DNA of 5,192 nucleotides from NCBI GenBank assembly GCA_021826485.1, contig JAKAZX010000302.1:1-5192 (forward strand). The letters are read 5' to 3'. Position 1 is the stretch's first letter, and every line of letters begins with the position of its first letter. Shown piece by piece: positions 1-5,192 of the stretch. Both the position numbers and the translations under genes were made by a program. A model generated the notes under the pieces. It did no database searches and was not told the origin of the DNA. It saw nothing but the letters and a program-made list of their open reading frames with translations. The stretch is from Pseudomonadota bacterium. GTDB taxonomy: Bacteria; Pseudomonadota; Alphaproteobacteria; Acetobacterales; Acetobacteraceae.

Positions 1-1528
1 CCAGCCACTGGTCGAGCCGCCCGGCGATCTCCGCCGCGCTGCCGCCGACCACGGCGAGCCGGTGGGAATGCTGGTCCCGGCCATGCGCGGCGCCGCGCAG
101 CAGCGCCGGCAGCTCGCCGGCCGGCATGTCCGCAAGCCGGTCGCGCCAGGCCGCGGCGAGGTCGCGCAGCGCCGCCGTGCAGCGCGCCGACAGCAGCAGC
201 GGCGCCGTGGCCGCGGCATCGTCCGCCGCCACCGGGGCCGCCGCGGCCGGGGCGGGCGGCGCGGCCAACACGGCATGCGCGTTGGTGCCGCCGAAGCCGA
301 AGGAATTGACGCCGGCCAGCACGCCGGCCGGGCCGGGCAGCAGCGGCCGCGGCGCGGTGACCACCTCGATGTTCAGGTCGTCGAAGGCAATGCGCGGGTT
401 CGGGGTCGCGCAGTTCAATGAGGCCGGCAGCGTGCCGCGGCGGAACGCCAGCAGCACCTTCAGCACGCCCGCCAGCCCGCTCGCCGGCTCCAGATGGCCG
501 ATATTCGACTTGACCGAGCCGATCGGCAGCTTCGTCCGCCGCCGCCGCGCCAGCGACTCGCCGATGGCGTTGGCCTCGATCGGGTCGCCGGCGGCGGTGC
601 CGGTGCCATGCGCCTCGAAATAGCACAGCGCGTCCGGCTCGATCCCGGCCTCGGCATAGACCTGGCGCAGCAGCGCCGCCTGGGCGTCGCGGCTGGGCAG
701 GGAGAACCCGTTGGTGCGCCCGTCCTGGTTGATCCCGCTGGCCAGGATGACGCCGTGGACCGCATCGCCGTCGGCGATCGCCCGGTCCAGCGGCTTCAGC
801 AGCAGGGCGACCCCGCCCTCGCTGCGCACGTAGCCGTCCGCGGCGGCGTCGAACGGGCGGCAGCGGCCGTTCGGGGACAGCATCGTCGCCCGCGCGAAGC
901 CGACGAAGGCCTGCGGGGAGATCAGCAGGTTGACCCCGCCGACCAGCGCGCAGCCGATCTCCTGCCGGCGCAGCGCCTCGCAGGCCAGATGCAGCGCCAC
1001 CATCGAGGAGGAGCAGGCGGTATCGACCGTCAGGCTCGGGCCGCGCAGGTTGAACAGGTAGGAGATGCGGTTGGCCATCGACGACAGCGCCGCGCCCTGC
1101 ATCGCATAGGCGTCCAGCGCCGCCGCGTCCGAGAACGAGGTGGCCGCGAAATCCCAGGACGAGCCGCCGACATAGACCCCGACCGGGCTGCCGGCGAGGC
1201 GGGAGGGCGGCATGCCGGCATCCTCCATCGCCTCGTAGGCCAACTCCAGCAGCAGCCGCTGCTGCGGATCGACGCTTGCGACCTCGCGCGGGGAGACACC
1301 GAAGAACCCGGCATCGAAGCCGTAGATCTCCGGCAGCGCGCCGGCCGCGAAGGTGTAGGTCTTGCCGGGCTGGCCGGGCAGCGGGTGGAAGAAGCGCGGC
1401 TTCGACCAGCGGTCGTCCGGCACTTCGCTGATCGCGTCGCGGCCGGCCCACAGCAGATCGGCGAATGCCCCGACATCCGGCGCGCCCGGCAGCCGGCAGG
1501 CGGCGCCGACGATGGCGATGCCGGTCAT
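1..1528 (-). CDS. Type I polyketide synthase, N-terminal part (ketosynthase domain), truncated by window edge
   Basis: This is the first ~509 residues of a modular or iterative type I polyketide synthase; the 3' end lies outside the window. The ketosynthase (KS) catalyses decarboxylative Claisen condensation of an acyl chain with an ACP-bound extender. It fills residues ~1-425, beginning with GIAIVGAACRLPGA. The catalytic triad is complete: Cys172 in DTACSSS, His307 in EAHGTGT and His345 in KSNIGH, with Lys340. The domain closes with GFGGTNAH (~411-418). Residues ~430-509 resemble the KS-AT linker, so an acyltransferase domain should follow. I read the frame end to end and found no stop or frameshift. 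ATG at 1528 gives the usual KS N-terminus. An in-frame GTG at 1546 would add six residues and has a GGAAAG 9 nt upstream (plus-strand 1556-1561), so it is a real alternative. No loading module or N-terminal docking helix precedes the KS. The gene is divergent from the FkbH-like gene. A PUFA- or glycolipid-type synthase cannot be excluded. Confidence 0.93.
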   Translation of the reverse strand, partial: MTGIAIVGAACRLPGAPDVGAFADLLWAGRDAISEVPDDRWSKPRFFHPLPGQPGKTYTFAAGALPEIYGFDAGFFGVSPREVASVDPQQRLLLELAYEAMEDAGMPPSRLAGSPVGVYVGGSSWDFAATSFSDAAALDAYAMQGAALSSMANRISYLFNLRGPSLTVDTACSSSMVALHLACEALRRQEIGCALVGGVNLLISPQAFVGFARATMLSPNGRCRPFDAAADGYVRSEGGVALLLKPLDRAIADGDAVHGVILASGINQDGRTNGFSLPSRDAQAALLRQVYAEAGIEPDALCYFEAHGTGTAAGDPIEANAIGESLARRRRTKLPIGSVKSNIGHLEPASGLAGVLKVLLAFRRGTLPASLNCATPNPRIAFDDLNIEVVTAPRPLLPGPAGVLAGVNSFGFGGTNAHAVLAAPPAPAAAAPVAADDAAATAPLLLSARCTAALRDLAAAWRDRLADMPAGELPALLRGAAHGRDQHSHRLAVVGGSAAEIAGRLDQWL

Positions 1529-1683
1529 GTCACTGCTGTCATGCACCCGCCGAAGCTTTCCGCGAGGCGGCCAGGGCGGGAGCCCGGCGGAACGCAAATA
1601 CGGGCGTCATGATGCACAATCACACCTGCTTCCGTCGAACAAACCTGGAATGACGACAAAGAACATGGCATAGGGAACGCCGC

Positions 1684-1727
1684 GCCGCATTTTCGTGATC
1701 AGATAGAAATCAGTGAAACAATGCGGC
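1684..1727. repeat. Long imperfect inverted repeat (hairpin) in the divergent promoter region
   Basis: The arms pair as GCCGCAT (1684-1690) with ATGCGGC (1721-1727), TTTC (1691-1694) with GAAA (1715-1718), and TGAT (1696-1699) with ATCA (1709-1712). This leaves a 9-nt loop (1700-1708), a CA bulge (1719-1720) and a small internal mismatch (G1695 against G1713-T1714; a G-U wobble is possible in plus-strand RNA). That gives 15 Watson-Crick pairs. No T-run follows on either strand, so it is not a standard intrinsic terminator. It could be an operator, a leader-RNA structure or a remnant of a mobile element. The structure is visible; its function is unknown. Confidence 0.55.
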
Positions 1728-2077
1728 AAAATTCCGGCGCCCTGCCCCGTCTGTGCAGCCTGGATTGCGGACTGGACCGCCGAAGGCAAGAATCGTGCTG
1801 ATAAGCTGGCGGCGGATTTAGCATACCGGTTCATTAGACGATAACCCACGGAATTGCCAAGAGAGGGTGCCGCAAAAACAGGCGGTCCCCCGCCCCGCGC
1901 CCGCACCGACCGCCGCCGCGCTTATGCCGCAGTGCAGCATGAGCGTTGGATTCGCCTTGCCGGACGCGGCGGCCGGCGCGGGGCGGGCGATGCCGGAATC
2001 CGGCGACTGTTGCAATTCTGCCACTAGGTTGGCGCGTCCGGCGGCCGGTCCGGTAACGATCGCCGCCGCCGCCGCGT

Positions 2078-2107
2078 TTGCCACCCGCGCACGATCCAGT
2101 GTAGGAA
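2078..2107 (+). promoter_or_regulatory. Candidate sigma70-type promoter for the FkbH-like gene
   Basis: TTGCCA at 2078-2083 matches five of six bases of the -35 consensus TTGACA. TAGGAA at 2102-2107 is a weak -10 (three of six), with an 18-nt spacer. Transcription would begin near 2114 and leave a leader of about 120 nt before the ATG at 2235. In GC-rich alphaproteobacteria such matches are only suggestive, and other sites in the AT-richer part of the intergenic region could serve instead. Confidence 0.25.
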
Positions 2108-2221
2108 AATCCTGTCATTCAATCAGTCCGCCAGGGTCGGCCGGTGGCGCCGCGACGCAGTGCGGCCCCGGCGCGTGGCGGTGCGGCACGCGCCCGCCGG
2201 GAACCGCCCGGCCGGCATGGC

Positions 2222-2227
2222 GGAGGG
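2222..2227 (+). promoter_or_regulatory. Ribosome binding site that fixes the FkbH-like start
   Basis: GGAGGG lies 7 nt upstream of the ATG at 2235, an ideal Shine-Dalgarno arrangement. The in-frame ATG codons at 2160 and 2217 lack a comparable site. The residues they would add are low-complexity Arg/Ala/Gly/Pro, typical of translated non-coding GC-rich DNA. This supports starting the protein at 2235. Confidence 0.75.
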
Positions 2228-2234
2228 TTCCCCG

Positions 2235-4061
2235 ATGGACAGCGAGATCGCCGTGCTCCAGCCAGGGGTTGTGGCGAACCGGACGGCGCAGTTCCGGGTT
2301 CCGGACGACCTTGCCGTCACGCCGACGCAGATCGGCCGGGCGCTGGTGGTCGGCTCCTGCTTCTCGGAAGGCGTCTCCCACCACATCCATCGCGTGTTCG
2401 AGGGCGCGGCCTCCGACCACGTGATCTACAATTTCGTCGGCGAAATGCCCGAATCGCCGCCGCGGCCGATCAGCGACTATGCGTTCCAGCTCGTCATGCT
2501 GCCGCTGCGCACCGTCATGCCGGAAACCATGTTCATGGCCCTGGCATGGGATGACACGGCGGCGTTCGAGAATTGCTTCCAGCATTCCCGGCAGGTGCTG
2601 GTGCAACTGCTGGACGGCGCGCTGGCCTACAATGAACGCCACGGGCTGACCAGCTTCGTCGCCAACTTCCTCTGCCCGCAGGCCAATTCGATGGGCCGGC
2701 TGCTGCCCGCCAACGACCTGCGCAACCCGACCTACTATGTGCGCTGCCTGAACGATTTCATCGCCGACTACGTCACCCGCCGCCAGGGCGTGCATCTGCT
2801 GGACATCGACGCGATCGCCTGCAGCATCGGCCGCAGCCATCTGCAGGACGACGTGGTGACGGCCAATTCGCACGGCACCTACATCTCGGACTGGGACTGG
2901 CTGCACGACCAGAAGCGGCTGCATCCGCCACGCCGGCTCGGCGAGGTGCTCGACCTGCGCGTGGACGACTTCATCCTCGCGCTGTGGACCGAGGTGGCGG
3001 CGATGTACCGCACGCTGCGCCAGCAGGACAGCGTCAAGATCGTCATCTGCGACCTGGATGACACGCTGTGGCGCGGCGTGGTGGCGGAGGATGGGGTGGA
3101 CAGCCCCGCCTTGATCGAAGGGTGGCCGCTCGGCCTGATCGAGGCGCTGACCTTCCTGCGCCGTCGCGGCATCCTGCTCGCCATCGCATCGAAGAACGAC
3201 GAGGCGCGCATCCGCGCGCTGTGGGATCACACCGTCGGCAACCGCCTGCCGCTCAGCCAGTTCGCGGTGATCCGAATCAACTGGGAGTCGAAGGCGCAGA
3301 ACGTCGCCGCAATCCTGCGGGAAGCCAGCCTGCTGCCGCGCAGCGCCGTGTTCATCGACGACAACCCGGTGGAGCGGCAGGCGGTGCTGGACGCGAACCC
3401 GGGCGTTCGCGTGCTCGGCGCCGACCTGTACGCGATCCGCCGCATCCTGATGTGGGCGCCGGAGGTGCAGGTCGCCGGGATCACCGCCGAATCGACCCGC
3501 CGCAGCGAGATGATCCGCGCCCAGGCCGAACGCGAACAGGCGCGGGAGGCGATGCCGCGCCACGAATTCCTGGCGACGCTCGGGGTGCGCATCCGGCCGA
3601 TCGCGATCCGCGACACCAGCCATCCGCGCTTTGCGCGCGCCTTCGAACTGCTGAACAAGTCGAATCAGTTCAACACCACGGGGCGCCGCTGGACGTCGGA
3701 GGAGGCGGTGCAGTTCTTCGCCGCCGGCGGCCGCTTCGAGGCCTTCGAGGTGACGGACAAGTTCACCGAGTACGGGCTGGTCGGCCTGGCGATCCTGGAA
3801 GCCGACCTGATCGCCCAATACGTGATGAGCTGCCGCGTGCTGGGACTGGACGTTGAACACGCCTTCATGGCGTGGCTGATCGCACGCACCGTGGACCGCC
3901 ACGGCCAGGTGCGCGGCCTTGTGGTGGAGACCGACGCCAACGTGCTGGCGCGCGACCTGTTCGCCAAGACCGGGTTCGCGGCGGCGGACGGGGGCTGGAT
4001 CCTGCGCCGGCGCACGCCGCTGCCCCCGCCGGCGCATGTGCAGATCCTGGACGACGCCTGA
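2235..4061 (+). CDS. FkbH-like HAD-IIIC family protein with N-terminal GSCF/SGNH-like and C-terminal GNAT-like domains
   Basis: A 608-residue protein of the long FkbH-like type. FkbH enzymes are known to take a phosphoglycerate-type donor, remove phosphate and load the three-carbon unit onto an acyl carrier protein for polyketide assembly; relatives occur in polysaccharide clusters. Residues ~1-255 form an N-terminal domain with a GSCFSE motif at 40-45, resembling the GSCFA/SGNH-hydrolase-like domain of long FkbH proteins. The HAD domain has motif I DLDDTLW at 273-279 (Asp273 nucleophile, Asp275 acid/base), Ser319 and Lys320 in ASKND, and the acidic motif FIDDNP at 373-378. Next comes LNKSNQFN (473-480), a family signature, then a GNAT-like region with SCRVLGLDVEH from 532. 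The start at 2235 has a GGAGGG 7 nt upstream. The gene is divergent from the PKS and 122 nt upstream of the CDP-alcohol transferase. No carrier protein is visible nearby, so the substrate and acceptor are unknown. A cytoplasmic location is likely, as no signal peptide or membrane segment is seen. Confidence 0.9.
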   Translation: MDSEIAVLQPGVVANRTAQFRVPDDLAVTPTQIGRALVVGSCFSEGVSHHIHRVFEGAASDHVIYNFVGEMPESPPRPISDYAFQLVMLPLRTVMPETMFMALAWDDTAAFENCFQHSRQVLVQLLDGALAYNERHGLTSFVANFLCPQANSMGRLLPANDLRNPTYYVRCLNDFIADYVTRRQGVHLLDIDAIACSIGRSHLQDDVVTANSHGTYISDWDWLHDQKRLHPPRRLGEVLDLRVDDFILALWTEVAAMYRTLRQQDSVKIVICDLDDTLWRGVVAEDGVDSPALIEGWPLGLIEALTFLRRRGILLAIASKNDEARIRALWDHTVGNRLPLSQFAVIRINWESKAQNVAAILREASLLPRSAVFIDDNPVERQAVLDANPGVRVLGADLYAIRRILMWAPEVQVAGITAESTRRSEMIRAQAEREQAREAMPRHEFLATLGVRIRPIAIRDTSHPRFARAFELLNKSNQFNTTGRRWTSEEAVQFFAAGGRFEAFEVTDKFTEYGLVGLAILEADLIAQYVMSCRVLGLDVEHAFMAWLIARTVDRHGQVRGLVVETDANVLARDLFAKTGFAAADGGWILRRRTPLPPPAHVQILDDA

Positions 4062-4132
4062 GCATGTCACCGCGTTCACGGCTTCGCGTTTCGCAGGCGC
4101 GCGGCAAGGCTTGTAACGGCGGTGTGAAAGTG

Positions 4133-4170
4133 CGATGCCACCGCCCAGGCTGCCGCCGGGCGGAGCATCG
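4133..4170 (+). promoter_or_regulatory. Strong hairpin in the leader of the CDP-alcohol transferase gene
   Basis: CGATGC (4133-4138) pairs with GCATCG (4165-4170), CCGCCC (4141-4146) with GGGCGG (4158-4163), and GGC (4148-4150) with GCC (4155-4157). The loop is TGCC. The only interruptions are a CA/A internal loop and a single bulged A (4147). That is 15 pairs in 38 nt, mostly G-C. It ends 2 nt before the AAGGGG ribosome binding site and has no T-run after it. It therefore looks more like an intercistronic processing, stability or translation-control element than a terminator. The remainder of the 122-nt gap (4062-4132) shows nothing I recognise. Confidence 0.55.
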
Positions 4171-4172
4171 GT

Positions 4173-4178
4173 AAGGGG
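4173..4178 (+). promoter_or_regulatory. Ribosome binding site of the CDP-alcohol transferase
   Basis: AAGGGG sits 5 nt before the ATG at 4184, close to ideal spacing, and supports that start. It lies immediately downstream of the hairpin, so folding or protein binding there could influence ribosome access. Confidence 0.6.
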
Positions 4179-4183
4179 CGCGC

Positions 4184-4888
4184 ATGCAGCAGGACGCGGC
4201 ACTTTCGCGCATTCATCAATCGTGGCTGGCGCGCAGCGAGCGGCGGATGCTCACTTGGCTCGCCGCCAACATGCCGGCCTGGGTCACGCCCGACCGGCTG
4301 ACAATGCTCGGGCTGTTCGGCGCGCTGCTGGCCGGCCTGTCCTATGTCGGGACCGCGTATTCCCCGCGCATGCTGCTGCTGGCCTGCTTCGGCCTCGTGC
4401 TCAACTGGTTCGGCGATTCGCTGGACGGCAGCCTCGCCCGCTACCGGGGCATCGAGCGTCCGCGCTATGGCTTCTTCGTCGATCACAGCGCCGACGTGGT
4501 CTCGCAGATCCTGATCTTCTTCGGGCTCGGCCTGTCGGCCTACATGCGGTTCGACATGGCGCTGCTGGCGCTGCTCAGCTACTGGCTGGCGGCGCTGTAC
4601 ACCTTCATCCGCGCGGTCGCGACGCGGGTGTTCCAGATCAGCTATTTCGGCATCGGCCCGACCGAGATCCGCCTCGGCCTGCTCGGCTATTCGCTGGCAC
4701 TGCCGCTGGCGGATGCGCTGGCGGTGACGACCCCGATCGGGCGGATGGCGCCGATCGACGCTTTCGTGCTGGTGACCTTCGTCGCGGTCCTGCTGGTGTT
4801 CCTGTTCGCGGTGTACGGGGAAAGCCGCCGCCTCGCCGCCCTGGAAGCCGCGCCGCGGCGCGCCGCACGGCGGGAGCAGGTCGGCTAA
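4184..4888 (+). CDS. CDP-alcohol phosphatidyltransferase family integral membrane protein
   Basis: A 234-residue inner-membrane enzyme of the family that transfers a phospho-alcohol group from a CDP-alcohol to a second alcohol, releasing CMP (as in phosphatidylglycerophosphate, phosphatidylserine, phosphatidylinositol-phosphate and phosphocholine synthases). The complete family motif D-x2-DG-x2-AR-x9-G-x3-D-x3-D is present: Asp78, Asp81-Gly82, Ala85-Arg86, Gly96, Asp100 and Asp104. These Asp residues bind divalent metal and the CDP moiety. About six hydrophobic helices are visible (~41-56, 61-77, 108-121, 125-145, 164-180, 192-212), the family's usual topology. An ~35-residue amphipathic N-terminus precedes them, and the C-terminal tail is Arg-rich. 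The ATG at 4184 has AAGGGG 5 nt upstream. The gene lies 122 nt after the FkbH-like gene and 44 nt before a probable glycosyltransferase, all on the same strand, so co-transcription is plausible. The motif does not fix the substrate. Position in an accessory cluster argues against a housekeeping PgsA or PssA, but this is inference. Confidence 0.93.
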   Translation: MQQDAALSRIHQSWLARSERRMLTWLAANMPAWVTPDRLTMLGLFGALLAGLSYVGTAYSPRMLLLACFGLVLNWFGDSLDGSLARYRGIERPRYGFFVDHSADVVSQILIFFGLGLSAYMRFDMALLALLSYWLAALYTFIRAVATRVFQISYFGIGPTEIRLGLLGYSLALPLADALAVTTPIGRMAPIDAFVLVTFVAVLLVFLFAVYGESRRLAALEAAPRRAARREQVG

Positions 4889-4932
4889 TTTCCCCGCTTC
4901 CCCCCGGCCAGCCAGGGTGCGGCGCGCCCGCG

Positions 4933-5192
4933 GTGGTGCATGATCTGCTGCGCCTGTTCCTGCGCGCCGCCGACCGCACGCCGCGCGGCATCGACCGCAT
5001 CGACCTCGCCTATGCCCGCTACCTCGCCGCCGAATGGCCCGCCCCGTATTGCGGCGTGCTGCCGACGCCGCTCGGCCCGCGGCTGATCGCGCGCGACCGG
5101 GTGCTGCGCGGCCTCGCCCGGCTGGAGGCGCTGTGGCAGGAGGATGCGGCGGCATCCGCCGACCCGATGCTCGCGCATGTGCGGGCCCGGCT
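4933..5192 (+). CDS. Probable glycosyltransferase, N-terminal fragment, truncated by window edge
   Basis: An open frame of 86 full codons runs off the right edge without a stop. It starts VVHDLLRLFLRAADRTPRGI and continues DRIDLAYARYLAAEW. The arrangement of a short beta-strand, then an Arg-rich stretch, then TP-x-GIDR-hydrophobic-x-LAYARYL, resembles the N-terminus of GT-B-fold glycosyltransferases found in alphaproteobacterial capsule and exopolysaccharide clusters. The Rossmann-like donor-binding half would lie outside the window, so the call rests on this one motif. No in-frame ATG exists between the end of the previous gene and the conserved segment. GTG at 4933 or the adjacent GTG at 4936 is the likely start, and neither has a clear Shine-Dalgarno site. 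The 44-nt gap after the membrane transferase suggests one operon. It could instead be an unrelated protein sharing this motif. Confidence 0.55.
   Translation, partial: MVHDLLRLFLRAADRTPRGIDRIDLAYARYLAAEWPAPYCGVLPTPLGPRLIARDRVLRGLARLEALWQEDAAASADPMLAHVRAR

Larger units (their letters stand above)
1529..2234. other. Divergent intergenic region between PKS and FkbH-like genes
   Basis: This 706-nt stretch must hold the promoters for both flanking genes. Roughly 1600-1870 is clearly richer in A/T than the coding DNA, as expected for regulatory sequence. It contains a long imperfect hairpin (1684-1727), a 6-bp perfect palindrome (1992-2004), a smaller AGGA/TCCT inverted repeat (2103-2113) and one plausible sigma70-type promoter (2078-2107). 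A second weak promoter candidate points towards the PKS: minus-strand TTGCCG (1724-1729) and TATCTG (1700-1705), 18 nt apart and inside the hairpin. Short open frames cross the region on both strands. They have neither the high GC3 of the neighbouring genes nor recognisable motifs, so I do not call a gene here. Confidence 0.7.

Noticed and set aside
494..1612. 372-codon plus-strand open frame opposite the PKS
   Set aside because: It is antisense to a KS domain with all catalytic motifs. Its composition is Arg/Gln/Gly/Ala-rich and no motif is seen.
1777..1815. CCGCCG/CGGCGG inverted repeat with a 27-nt spacer
   Set aside because: The arms are only 6 bp of pure GC repeat with a long spacer, expected by chance in this composition.
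1607..1906. 99-codon minus-strand frame in the intergenic region, the best small-gene candidate there
   Set aside because: GC3 is only about 60% by eye, far below the neighbouring genes. There is no convincing ribosome binding site or motif, and the frame covers the palindromic region. A short acquired gene cannot be fully excluded.
2160..2234. N-terminal extension of the FkbH-like protein from the ATG codons at 2160 or 2217
   Set aside because: A GGAGGG ideally spaced for the ATG at 2235, and the low-complexity Arg/Pro/Ala composition of the extension, favour the shorter protein.
1867..2424. 185-codon plus-strand frame beginning at GTG in the intergenic region
   Set aside because: It overlaps the start of the FkbH-like gene in another frame. 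It has no domain, and the purine-rich GAGAGGG directly abuts the start with no proper spacing.
4064..4174. 36-codon plus-strand frame starting 2 nt after the FkbH-like stop, with several Cys and basic residues
   Set aside because: It has no Shine-Dalgarno site, and its 3' part is the hairpin and leader of the next gene. It is the tail of a longer shadow frame.
2115..4202. 695-codon minus-strand open frame opposite the FkbH-like gene
   Set aside because: It is an antisense shadow. The plus strand encodes recognisable HAD, family-signature and GNAT motifs, while this frame is His/Arg/Asp/Val-rich with no domain and arises from high GC3.
4076..5155. 359-codon minus-strand open frame opposite the CDP-alcohol transferase
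   Set aside because: It is a shadow frame spanning two genes and their gaps. The plus-strand gene has a perfect family motif, membrane helices and a ribosome binding site.
1..5192. CRISPR arrays, tRNA or rRNA genes, insertion sequences, integrase or attachment sites
   Set aside because: I looked for regularly spaced direct repeats, tRNA-like folds, terminal inverted repeats and transposase motifs on both strands and saw none.

Overview
This GC-rich window (roughly 70% G+C by eye) has the strong third-position G/C bias that produces long antisense shadow frames. It suggests a bacterium of the high-GC alphaproteobacterial type (Rhodospirillales or Acetobacterales-like). That assignment is inferred from composition and protein flavour; no marker gene is present.

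Layout: (1) Positions 1-1528, minus strand: the first ~509 residues of a type I polyketide synthase. It opens directly with a complete ketosynthase domain, continues into the KS-AT linker and runs off the left edge. (2) Positions 1529-2234: a 706-nt divergent intergenic region, partly AT-richer, with a long imperfect hairpin (1684-1727), a small palindrome (1992-2004) and a weak promoter candidate (2078-2107). I see no convincing gene in it. (3) Positions 2235-4061, plus strand: a 608-residue FkbH-type protein with an N-terminal GSCF/SGNH-like domain, a central HAD-IIIC domain and a C-terminal GNAT-like domain. (4) Positions 4062-4183: an intergenic gap holding a strong 15-bp hairpin just upstream of the next ribosome binding site. 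(5) Positions 4184-4888, plus strand: a six-helix CDP-alcohol phosphatidyltransferase with a perfect family motif. (6) Positions 4933-5192, plus strand: the 5' end of a probable glycosyltransferase, cut by the right edge.

Together the genes look like part of an accessory biosynthetic locus. A polyketide or fatty-acyl chain builder, an enzyme family that puts glyceryl or related units on carrier proteins, a membrane enzyme that makes phosphodiester-linked alcohols from CDP-alcohols, and a sugar transferase would together suit a modified lipid, glycolipid or surface polymer. The domain calls rest on motifs read directly in the sequence. The shared pathway is inference from gene proximity. No carrier protein, acyltransferase domain or transporter is visible here, so the product cannot be deduced.
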